A DNA stretch of 64,000 nucleotides from Rotaria socialis (lineage: Eukaryota; Rotifera; Eurotatoria; Philodinida; Philodinidae). Shown piece after piece: positions 1-11,400 of the stretch. Below the pieces are notes generated by a model, which had not been told where the DNA came from, made no database searches, and was given only the letters and a program-made list of their open reading frames with translations. The stretch covers positions 1 through 64,000 of the forward strand of contig CAJNYU010001954.1 of assembly GCA_905331475.1 (NCBI GenBank). Reading direction: 5' to 3'. Position numbers and translations under genes: made by a program. Numbering within the stretch: position 1 is the stretch's first letter; every line of letters starts with the position of its first letter.

Positions 1-1015
1 CAACCCGGAATTCGTCGGAAATCGACGGAACTGATGGGAATCGATCGGAAATGGCCCGACGAAATCTGGACCGGAATCCGTTAGTTAGGAAATCGTCGGG
101 ATTCAACGGAACTGATCGGTTCCGACCGATTCCGACTTACCCTGATTCTCCTGGGTCAACTTGTGTTGTACACGGCTGTTTGACCACAATTTACGGCCGC
201 TTGGTATACGCCGTATTACGGTCGTTTTGCATCGTGCCATAAACGATCGTATACGGTCGGATACTGAAATATCCGACTACACTACGGCCGTTAGCAACCG
301 TTTACGACACGGCGAAATACGACCGTAATACGGCACATGCCAAAACGTCGAATTACGGTCGGAAACGTTATAAAACGGTAGTAAACGTTACCGTATACGG
401 CCGTTTACGATCGTATCAGGTCACCGTGATGTTCGATCTGGGTCACTATGACCGTTGTCGGAGAACTATTAATCAGGACAGCAACGGCATAGAAACTGTG
501 TGCATGAGGATTATAAATAGTCGTTACGTTAATCACATTTCACCGTATTTCTCCGCATGCGATTGTTCAAAATCGCAACTATGTGACTCAAGTACGGCTT
601 CAACAAACCAGAATTCCTGCATCCAATGGAGTAGCTGCCTAATTCGATTTCGAATATAAATGAAAAAAAAAGCCACTTTCATGTTTTCACGCCACCGTAA
701 GACGAAGATTTAGCTTTTATAAATTATAAAATTTATAAATTGACTTGGGTGTGTGTGTGTGTAGATGCGTATGTCCGACTTTCCTCACACCCACACCCAC
801 ACCCACACCCACACCCACATCCTCAGTATTCCGACCAAAAATACGGTTGGTTTTTCTGGCGAATTCCTGCCAAGTTCCGGTGCTTTCCGGCAGGAATTGA
901 TCGGAAATCACCGGAAAAATGCGAAAAATTTCCAACCGGAATACTGGTTCCACAAAATCAACGAAACTACCGGAACCGGTCGTTTCCAGGCCGCACTGTC
1001 TGACCTGGGTGCCAG
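1..1015. repeat. Composite GC-richer dispersed repeat block
   Basis: This block carries no gene I can support. Bases 1-156 are short degenerate GGAATCG/CGGAAT units ending in CCTGGGT. Bases about 160-445 are dense in TACGG/CGTATACGG palindromic units and again end near CTGGGT. Bases about 825-1006 return to CCGGAAT-type units ending in CCTGGGT. Related blocks lie at 10515-10809 and 36001-37040, so this looks like a family of short non-autonomous elements with similar ends and different internal microrepeats. ORFs in the block are low-complexity translations and are not called. Confidence 0.6.
786..820. repeat. Interstitial telomere-like (CACACC)n tract
   Basis: Five perfect CACACC units plus a partial one. 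The complement is (GGTGTG)n, the same repeat as (TGTGGG)n, which I recall as the telomeric unit reported for bdelloid rotifers. It is preceded at about 748-761 by a short (GT)n run. It could be a simple satellite unrelated to telomeres. Confidence 0.6.
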
Positions 1016-1273
1016 TTAGATGATCTTGTTCTTTTGCTTTGGAATGGTTTTTAAATGGTCGCGATTTTTTTCATTTATTTTCTAATTGTGAATAGTTATT
1101 CAGGTGTCAATTTATATTCGAAGTCGAACTAGGCATCTCATGCGAATTTCACATTTTTCCAGCTAAAATTGTCACTTCATTTTTCAGTTAGTGATTTGAT
1201 GAATATTTTCACCGGAAAATATTTTCTCATTGTTTAACTTCAAAAAGGTTTTATTTTTTGTAGATACTTTCAT

Positions 1274-2263
1274 TTACAAATAATTGAGAGTCGCTTCAAT
1301 CCAATCGACATAAAAACTAATACGTGTGTAAACACCCGATGAAATCGATGCATCGCATTGTTTATTTCCATAACTAACAATACCTGCAGCAACAAAGTAT
1401 TGTTCATCACCATCGTGTTGAACAACGAGTAATGGAGCTCCACTATCACCTGAACATGAATCAATAGCAAGTGTATCATAACCAGCACATATTTGTCGAG
1501 ATTTATCAGCGATGGAATGATAACATCTCGTGTTTTTATGATCAACAATAGGTACGACAACGTGTTGAAGAACCGGAGAATTTCGACTAGTTGGTTTCGT
1601 TAACACTGCTCCCCAACCGCTAATGACTGCTTGTGTTTTTGGTCGAGGGAAAACATTAGATTTTTTTCTTGGTAGACAACAAGGTTGAAGATCTGTTGCA
1701 AAATCTTGTTGTACTTTAACAAGAGCTATATCATTCAGATGCATACTATCATTGTTTCGATATTCCGAATGAATTATCCATTGATCAATATCATGTCGAT
1801 CACCTTTGAAATCTCGTAGATCATGAATTTTCGATAATATTTGTATTCGATCAGGATTTCGATTATTTAAACAATGAGCAGCCGTCAGAATAACATTAGG
1901 AGATATAATAAATCCAGCACAAAATGGATCTACCCGATAACGATCAGTTAATGACACAAGCCACGGATAAATATAAGCTGGTGCTTGTTGGCCACCAACT
2001 ATTCTAGGAATAAAAGATATTCCATTCTCAGAATTAGGACACCCACATGAACGCTGATAACAGACAATATTAGGATAAGGTAAAAGTGGTGAAACAGCAT
2101 TTCTATGACGAGTAAAATACATAATAAGCAACGACCCAATACAAGCAATGGCCATGAAGCCAGTCAAACTGCTAATAACAGGTATTGCATATCGACGAAA
2201 ATAATAAAGTCGATTTGTTTGTAACGATGGTGTGGCCGCCACAGTAGACTCTTGTTGTTGCAT
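1274..2263 (-). CDS. Type II membrane-anchored trypsin-like serine protease
   Basis: A single open frame of 329 aa with no intron. Residues about 27-50 form one hydrophobic segment after a short basic cytoplasmic N-terminus (signal anchor). The activation site and protease N-terminus is RIVGG at 87-91. The S1 family triad is visible: His130 in LTAAHC, Asp178 in NDIAL, Ser274 in GDSGAP. Asp268, six residues before the serine, matches chymotrypsin Asp189 and predicts cleavage after Arg/Lys. The usual GDSGGP is GDSGAP here. Disulfide cysteines fit the family. It is inferred to be an extracellular protease tethered to the plasma membrane and activated by cleavage at Arg87. The ATG at 2263 is the only one that keeps the anchor. 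Confidence 0.88.
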   Translation of the reverse strand: MQQQESTVAATPSLQTNRLYYFRRYAIPVISSLTGFMAIACIGSLLIMYFTRHRNAVSPLLPYPNIVCYQRSCGCPNSENGISFIPRIVGGQQAPAYIYPWLVSLTDRYRVDPFCAGFIISPNVILTAAHCLNNRNPDRIQILSKIHDLRDFKGDRHDIDQWIIHSEYRNNDSMHLNDIALVKVQQDFATDLQPCCLPRKKSNVFPRPKTQAVISGWGAVLTKPTSRNSPVLQHVVVPIVDHKNTRCYHSIADKSRQICAGYDTLAIDSCSGDSGAPLLVVQHDGDEQYFVAAGIVSYGNKQCDASISSGVYTRISFYVDWIEATLNYL

Positions 2264-2452
2264 GATTGTTTTTCATATGACCTATGTTCTATTTTGTAGA
2301 GCAGCAAAAATAACATTATATGCAAAGAGATTAATTTTAACCTTATAGGAGATTAACAGGGGATGGACCATTATTTTCTTTCTTTGACAAATTTTTTTTG
2401 TTTTGATTTATTAATACATTTAAAAAAAAACAGTCTCTACAAAAAAAAATTT

Positions 2453-5045
2453 TTAATTATTCAGTGTAATAACATCATCATCATCATCATCTTCTTCTTC
2501 TTTAGTGTTCTCTTTCGAAGATATGGTTCTATTGTCTTTACTAAATGAATTTCTATTTTTCGTATTTTCAAAATAATGTTCTACTCCAGGAAATATCTTA
2601 TGTGGTAATTGACTGCAGCACGTGCAGTTGTCCCTACGATTGATGTTCTCTGTTAATTTTGCTAATAATTTTTTATGGTTTTTACACAAAATTGTGATGT
2701 TGTCGTTTTCTTTGTATTTATGATTGATATCTGGTACTGGTTCATCGGCGTTTATACCAACAATGACTAAAATTACATTGTTGGACATGTAACAAAAAGA
2801 AATAACAATGAATATACATATGTATATGTAATCATTACCAGGCAAATTTGATGGAGGTAAGTCGTCGGATACAGTGATAAATTCAACATCATCATTACCA
2901 ATGAGTTCTTTATTAGGTACGATGAAGTGTAAAGGATCTGATCGATATGTTTCTTTACGATCTTTAAGCAATGGAAGACATGGAATCATATGTTAAACAA
3001 CAAAAAAATATATCAATATACTATTAAGTCGTGCTGCTAGCTGAAGAGTATGTTCATCGCCACATTCGAAACCACTAATACTGATATTGAATACATCTTC
3101 GATTTCCTTTTGACGTATCTAAATAGTTTTTTTCAAAATTTAACCTTATTTCTTATAAATCAGCATACATGTCGAACTTCTAAATCATCCAAACAGATAA
3201 CATATCGTTGAGCAACTTTATCTCCAATATGATACCACTTAATAGTAAGATTTGGTTTCAGATTTTGCTTATCATCTGACAAACTGAAACCTATGGTAGG
3301 ATTTAATGCAAATACTTCACCAGTAAAATGAAAGCTCTAGTAAAAAAAAGCCCGAAGATATATATATATATATATATTTATTTATTTGAATACAAGAGAA
3401 CATACACAAGTATTTGATTTTTTAACTTGTTCTGGCCATTTTGAATTGTTTGGTATCGCTTCAATATAAGCCCATGGGTGTTTTTTCTTTGTATTGAAAC
3501 CTGAGGCTGCTAGATGTTCAATGTGAGGTTCAAAGTCAATTCGATTTATTTCATCATTCACAACTAACTAGAATAGGAGAAAACAATTTTCATCAGGATT
3601 GCCAAGTGAGGTACGCAAGAGAAGGTTTTGAGAACATGATCAGACGAACTGCATCTGGAAGACTCAGAGACACTCTAGTAAACAAGTAATATGATCGAAA
3701 TCGACTCAAGGCTTTCTAACTATTATTCATGCTGAGGGAAATTACTCAATTGTTTCTCAATATTTTTGCTTCATATGTCTTTTTCGATTGAAACTATTCT
3801 TCTATGAATAACATAATTTATTGCTTTTGCAGGATTTTGCCTACCCCACCTCAGAATAGAAGCCCATTGGGCTTCTAATCTGTTTGGAAAATTGTAAGTT
3901 TAAAGGTGGGCTTCTATCCAGTACAACTTTGTCACCTTGTAGAGTAAGATTTATGCAAATTTAAAAGCAATAATAGATAGAATTTCATCACTTTCAAGAT
4001 TTCTGTTATTTGTACTGCTGTATGTTCCAATGACCTCGAAATCAGTGCACATGTGGCGATTAATCACGATGTTAACCGAAATGGCACATAAATCGCAAAT
4101 TTTCCAGGAAAAATCAAGAAAAGTCGCAAATTTCAGAAGTTTTATTACGATTTAGCAGTTCGATTAATCGTAATAAAATCATCGATTTTGTCGCGATTTT
4201 AAGAACATACGTTGCTACTACAAAATGTTTCAGAACAATTTCACAAAGACAAACTCTATACATTTCATCATTTTATTGCTTAACAAAAAGGCACAATATA
4301 GTATAACGAAACAATATGTACGAAAGAAATAGACTAACGTATGTGAGCATTTAATCAAAAGAATTGACTATTATCAATAAAGTGCTTTCTTTTCTTCATG
4401 TCTCTATACGAACATGTTTCGAATTAAGTGCCAACTGAAAAATGGGCGATTATACTAGATTCTAATCTGACTTTTGTGCAATAAAATCAAAATTATGGTA
4501 GATTGAACATCAGATTGTGCTTGCTTCTAAAGATTTCAATCTACTATAATTTTGATTTTGTTACACTAAAATCCGATTAACAAGCTAATATAATTTCATA
4601 GAGTCTAGTATTTTTTACGGGGTGGGCTTCTATTATATTGGAAAGTTATAAAGTCAAGACGGGGCCTCTATTCTGTGGGGGGAATAGCTCTTTTGAACAT
4701 GACTTACCACAAATTTTTGTATAAGCTTACGAGATGATGCTGGTATAATATTAATTCTCCCATAGATTTTGTTGTCTGGAAATTTCAAACCTTCAAGGTG
4801 AAAATCTATTTGTAAGTCTCGCCATAATTTTGCATACTTTTAAGGACAAAAAAGAAAAGAACGCATTTTATCAGTAAAACTATTTTTTATTATCAACTTA
4901 CATCAACTTCTCTTTTTTCATTCGATACACTAGTTTTAATAATCAACGATACTAATTTATAATCGATCTATTTAAACCATATTACCTTGGTCGTCCGTCA
5001 TTGGCCATGATGTTTCATTCAAGTCAATATTCTGTCGAATTTCTT
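2453..5045 (-). CDS. Unrecognised multi-exon protein with acidic C-terminal tail
   Basis: I reconstruct a spliced gene but do not recognise the family. Exons with good GT..AG borders and continuous frame are about 4836-4708, 3566-3406, 3336-3169, 3118-3022, 2961-2839 and 2766-2453. An exon near 4911-4963 and another near 4992-5045 look coding, but their junction is unresolved, so the 5' end is open. The middle is rich in alternating hydrophobic and charged residues, for example GRINIIPASSRKLI and NLTIKWYHIGDK, which suggests beta-strand folds. The C-terminus has a CTCC motif and ends in a Glu/Asp run followed by VITLNN. No membrane segment is convincing once the intron at about 2767-2838 is removed. 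The gene is divergent to the TRPM-like gene. The intron at 3567-4707 holds a repeat element. Confidence 0.5.
3840..4684. mobile_element. Foldback/MITE-like element inside an intron
   Basis: The outer ends are imperfect inverted repeats: CCTCAGAATAGAAGCCC near 3850 against the complement of GGGGCCTCTATTCTG near 4660. Just inside, GGGCTTCTA...TTGGAAA blocks recur as direct copies near 3868 and 4624. A strong internal palindrome spans about 4453-4610, with arms of about 27 nt at 4477-4506 and 4536-4565 matching with few mismatches. No transposase is encoded. A CGATTAATCG-type block at 4050-4215 appears nested inside it. Confidence 0.5.
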
Positions 5046-5441
5046 TTCCACAATTGTAAATTAAACTGATGGTTTTATCTTACACTATCACATCAATTCT
5101 TGATAAAGAAGTGTATGCGTATAAAACAGAACATAAAAGAAAAAAACTAATTCTTTATCGTCAGTGTGTCAGTTTATTATTATAGGATTTTTTCCTTCAC
5201 ATTCGTTGTCAAAATAAAATAGCTTAATATTACATAGTTACTATATCACTCACAATTATGATGATTCAAACAATGTCATATATGTTATAGTTCTTTTTAC
5301 ATTGCTGACATACTATAAAAAGTTTATTTGAATGAAATTTTGACTCGACAATGACTCGAAGATTGGAAATTGGACTGAATCCGGTAAAAATAAAAGACAA
5401 AAATCTATGAAAAAATACGAATGGAGTTCGATTTCTTCTAG

Positions 5442-8400
5442 ATAACCAGAGATCCAACTCCGGAAGATATTTTTAATGAATTAAATATTCGTTATCGTGT
5501 TTGTTTCAAGCCTGTTAAGAAAAGGTAAACATATTGAATTAACCATTTTATTCATGCATCATTGTTGTTTTTGTCTCTATTTTTATTAGCTGTGACGCAG
5601 AAGAATGTATCTGTGTATGTAACCGACGAGTGGAAGATCACACTGATCGAGTTACAGAATCGGGTGCCAAAAACTGGGATATGTTACGTAATACCTACGA
5701 GAAATTAAATCCTGTTCATGGCCAACTTCTAGATGGTGGATTCGTAAGTTTGAAAGTTGTCTAGATCTAGTTTTTATTTACAAAAAAAATGGACAATTTT
5801 AGTTTACACGATTAGCTTTGGATACATCTGAAGGGAAAGTAGAAAAAATTCTACTTGATGTCTGGAAAATTCCCAAACCCAGATTAATTATGTCGATTAT
5901 TGGTGGTGCAAAATATTTTACATTGAGTGATCGACTTGAAACAAATTTTATTAATGGTATTATCAATGTTGCTCTTAAATCAGGTAAATCTTCAATTCAA
6001 TATCGAGTTCAATCATTTAGAATTTATTGAAAAGGTGCGTGGCTAATTACCAATGGCTATAATGTTGGTATTGTCCAACTTGTTGGACAAGCAATCCACA
6101 AAGTTAAATTAACAAATCCAAAACGACAAATAACAGCTATCGGAGTTTGTAAATGGGGAAGCGTAAAAGATGTTGAAAAACTAACAGAACCTCCTCATAC
6201 AAGGAAACAGGTTGATTTTTTTGCTTTCAGATTTACGTATTTATCTCTTTTTTTTCTGGATTTTTAAGCGAGCGAACGATAGACACTGCTATAATGACGG
6301 TGACGAAAAACTGAAAAAACGTGAAAGTGGTGAACGCGACCTTGAAATGAACCATAGCCATTATCTTATGTTAGATGATGGAAGACTTCGATATTATGAT
6401 ATAGGAGATTATCGAACACGATTATGTGCTCATCTCGGAAAATTAGAGCATGACTATGATTTTCCCGGTAACTATATTAATTTCATTCTATGATAAAATA
6501 TTCTAATCACGATTTATCTGAAAGGGAATTTTACTAAAAATCATAGAAAAGTCGATTTTAGAAATATATCTAGTAATTAAAAACCTTTTAGTATTGATTT
6601 CGGACAATCAAAAGTGTTAAGCTGTATGATTTATACGTATCGATGGCATACATTCACAGTAGGTAGAAACCGCAGAGGTTCTACTAATAGCTTTTCACTT
6701 ATTATTACTATTAAAAGTCCATTAAGGATTTATTTGTACACATAATCATATATTTTTCAATGATCTGATATTGATTTTTCAGTCCAATCCATTATAAATC
6801 TCAGGAGATATGTAATGGGGAGAAACTCGAATGGATCGATTGACTATAAAAACCAAGGAAAAAAAGAAGAGAAATGCGTGACATCGAACTGTATCAGAAC
6901 TGGGCAAGTACGGACTTTCTCGAGTACGAGTACGAGTCCCAATACTAATTATTGTATCAGTAAGACTAAAAGTTTTCAAGCTAGCTTGTAAAAAAATATA
7001 CACTTAATCAGGGGTGTCGCGAGTAAGCGAATACTGGGGGGTGGGCGTAACTTATAAAATCCTACTTTCCAAAAATTTTGGAGGGGGAGTAACCAATGTT
7101 GCCAAATCTTTCGGATTCTGAAAGTTTTTTGAACTTTTGAGGATTTTTTCCATTTTTACTGGATTTTTCGGATTCTGAAAGTTTTTTGAACTTTTGAGGA
7201 TTTTTTCCATTTTTACTGGATTTTTCGGATTCTTTTCTCAATTTTTCGATTTAAATTCCGGATTTTCGAGTTTAACATCTGACAACATTGGAAGTAGGTT
7301 AGCAGATCGTATTTGGTGTAGTATAAGTTTCATTTTGTGAAATACAATGCAAGACAATTTTTCGAATACTGGAGAGGGGCTCATGTCTCCATCCTCCCGC
7401 TGCCGCGGTACCCCTGGGCTTAATGCTCTGCAGCGACTAAATATATTTATATGAACCGAAAAAAGAAAATAGACTGGTGTATGGCGATTACTACATGACT
7501 ATATGTTGTACAAATCTTCAAACATATTTGCACTGATCGGCAAGAGAAGACATCATCGGTGTGCTTCTTTGTTCAACCAACTTTGTTGAAAAATACAAAG
7601 AGATATTCGTGCCATAAAAGATGCTTCATCCCAAATTCGGAAAATAAAATTTCCAAGCACGAGTACCAGACCCCTCGAGTACGAGTACGCGTACTTCGAG
7701 TATTTTGCCCACCTCTGAACTGTATCAAAGTAATGTCAATATTTTTCTAATATAAAACTTTGAAATTTAGTTCCTGTTATTACAATTGTGGTCGAAGGTG
7801 GTCGAGATACTATAACAAATATGTACAATGATTTGCGAGCTAATATTCCTGTGGTTATTATCGATGTAAGTAAATCAAACAGCAAAATGATTCCTTCATG
7901 AAACTAGTATATGAAAAACAGGGTAGTGGTCGTGTGGCTGATTTTTTCAAACATTGGCTATTATACACAAAAGAATTTGATGATGCTAGTAAAGATGCTG
8001 ACATAACATATGAAATAAATGAAATTGATAAAGTGAAACGAGTGAGCTCTGCAACTTCAAATCAAGAAGGTCTACCAGGTTCAAGAACAAGGTAAAGTTT
8101 TACTTTAGAAGTCATCAAAACACTAATCAAATTTTCATATAGCTATACGAATGTTAGACTTCGACTTGATAAATCCAGAAATGTGTAAATAATAATATAT
8201 AAATCATTTCGTTCCTATAAATCTAACATGTTCTTTTAAATTTTACTTGAAAGACTTCGAGAAATGTTTCAAAAATATGAAGCACAACTACAAGCAGATC
8301 TTAATCCTATTATAAATCATGATGAGGATTCGAATAAGAAAAAACGAAAGCCTCCAACACCAACTGACTCAAAGGATGAACCATCAATTATAATAGATAA

Positions 8401-11400
8401 AACACTCAGTCAAGTTATGTATTGTCTTCAGCCTGCTGTACGTTCTGGTATATCTGTGTTTAATTTAAATTCTGAGAATAATTTTTCGGAAACAATTTTC
8501 CGAAGTATTTGTAAATGTATGTTTTGTTCAGCTAATTTCTTTGTATGGATTCATAATTTTATTTATTTATAGCACGTAAAAAATATTTCGAAAAAAAAGA
8601 AACTGATCAAAACGATGCAATTGAATCAAATCTACGAAAACTTAAACCATTACCTAGCTCACAAGATAGAAAGCGTCAATCAAATGCACGTCATAATATT
8701 AATAGAAAAGATCAGATTGCACAACGAACACAATTGCTACAGTTAGCAATGGACTGGAATTGTATCGATGTGGCAAAAGAATTAATACTAGAAAATTCAT
8801 TAGATAATATATTGGTATGAACGATCAGTATTTTTATCGAATATTTAGAGTTAGAGATTAAAATAACTCGATCCTTTAGATTATGTAAGAAGTGGTTGAA
8901 GGTCGAGCTTTGCTTTGAGTACATTTTAATCGAAAGATTTACGAGTATTGACATAAAATACAGATTTTTACTGCTTCTGCTATCTGTTTATTTCTTTATT
9001 CTTCACAGTTTAAGCAAGTTTCTTCGTTCCATTCGCCAGTTGTACATATGTTACAGTGGAGATTAAAATGCCTATATGATCAATTTACACATTATTTGTA
9101 TCATATTGAAGAGTACTTTATTAAATAGTCCCTTTTTCTCTTTTAGAACAAAGAATATACGTTTATATATGCTTTAACAAAGAATTTACCAACCTTTGTC
9201 TATGAATTTCTTAAACTGGGTATTGATCCAAGTAAAATATTTTTTCCGAACGATGAATTTTTCAAAGGAACGAGTCGATATAAAAAATTTATTGAAGATT
9301 TATATACAGATGCAGCAGTGGTATGTTTTGATATTTTTAAGTACAACAAAAACAAAATCTACTCTTCATACGCATCTAGAATAGTGACACAACGCATTTA
9401 CGTTGGTTTGTTGAATCAGATTCAGATATTTTTGAAAAACATATTCAAAGAACGGATGATCTTAATGCTGTTATTTCTGTACTTATTGGTGATTATATGA
9501 GTAAACTCTACTTTGATAGCGATAGAAAGGAGATGACATATCGATCGTTGTGGGGTTTAAACAAAGAAGATGCCGAACAAAATACAATCACTGTTCAGGT
9601 TGGTGCAGACGACGAGGATCCTATCGATAAAGAAAATAGACAAAAAATTGAAGATTATACGATGCGAGATTTATTTTTATGGTCGATACTTATGTATCAT
9701 ATGGATTTGGCTAAAGTTTTGCTAAGCTATTTAAAATATCGAATATGTGCTGCATTGATAGCTACAAAAATTTTAAAAGAATATCATAGAAAAGCTACTC
9801 ATGGTGAATTAAAAGATAGTTATATGAAGAATGCTGATTATTTTCAACAATATGCTATTGATTGTGTAACTCAATGTGAAAAAAATGATCCAGAACAAGC
9901 ATGCCAAATTATTTTACAACGAATAGAACTCTATGGCAATGTTACCTGCCTTCAAGTATGATAGACATGAATTGTTTTTTCTTCATATTTCTATTTACAA
10001 AAGGTTGCTGCTGATGCACACGATAAATTATTTATTGCAATACCATGCTGTGTTCAAGCTATGAATAATATTTGGTTTGATAAAATTTATCCGGAACAAT
10101 CACGCAAACGGAATAATATTTCTATGGGACTTGGCTTTATATCACTTGGTCTGTTGGCTCCATGCCTAGTCAACTACCGCAATGCTGGAGGGGTTAGAAT
10201 TTATTTTCATAGAGAAACTAATTATAAGTCTATTAATAATGAGAAGTTCGGCTCATTCTCAAAAGAGATACTTTTTTTTAATATAATCTGCTGCATTCTC
10301 TTAAGCATAACTACTTAGTGCTTTCGTATAGCTACTGAATGAATATCATTATATTGTTTTTAAGGCAAAATTCAAACAAAACATTTTGTATTCACAATGG
10401 GAATGTATATAGAGTTCATGAGAATAATCAAATATTTACGATACCAACATTATTAATGATATAAAGGAGCACGGGGGGCTGAAAAGGGATGTACTAAAGA
10501 GAAAGTGAAACATGTACCCAGGACGAACAACCCTATACCTGGATCCAACCGGACTCGATCGGATTTCGATTGGTTCCTGCAGAATTCTAAGCAAATCCTG
10601 GTTGCGGATCCACTCGCGGGTCTCTAGTGTTGGAATCCCGTCGATTCTAGCAGGAACCAGTCAAAACCCGATAGGTTTCTTTAGGACCTCGTTGGAATCC
10701 GACTTCTAAAATTCCTATCGAGTTCGGTTGTTGAATTTGGTAAGATGTTCACCGGATTCTAACACTAGGGATCCGATCGGATTCGGTATCGGATTCATTC
10801 ACCTGGGTAAGTCTTCATATTTAGTTGACGATGAAAGAATCGAAATGCTTGAGATTTGAATTTCTATTATATGTCGGGTTACTTTCAAATGTTCATGAGT
10901 TGATGTTGTTTTTATTATTATTATTATTGAGGTTCATCATACTGTTTCTCAGATAAATTCAAGTAAAGCAATTTATATTCATAATGTGAATCTGTATTTG
11001 ATTCATTAGAATATTCAAATATTTATGATATTGGGGGCATTAATGATATAAAAGAGGAAGAGATACGTAATAGGATTTTTTTGGAAAAATACGTGAAATT
11101 ATATTAATAAAGTTTGTCTTTTGTTTGTAATACGGCTAGGATGCTTTTTTTAAAATTGATGTAGAATCTTTAAAGAGGTACATGAACTTTCAATAAATAC
11201 GTGATCTTTGAATAATTACAGTAAAGTTGGAAGCAGCTATACAATAATCAAGTAGCTATGAAATCATTCAGTAGATATGGACATTTTTTTAAAAGCATCT
11301 CTTTTGAGAAGCTACGGAGAAGTTCATCCCTCTGATAAAAACACTTGTTCCTAATCAATAGATAGTGTTTGAAATTCTGTACAAAATGATGTATTTCATG

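Larger units (their letters stand above)
6468..7770. other. Long TRPM intron with a MITE and a tandem duplication
   Basis: This 1.3-kb intron separates the exons encoding HDYDFP and VPVITIVVEGG. It contains the hAT-type element at 7009-7416 and the 57-bp duplication at 7110-7223. Outside these I see a short palindromic GAGTACGAGTACGAGT motif near 6916 and again near 7660-7700. Confidence 0.7.
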
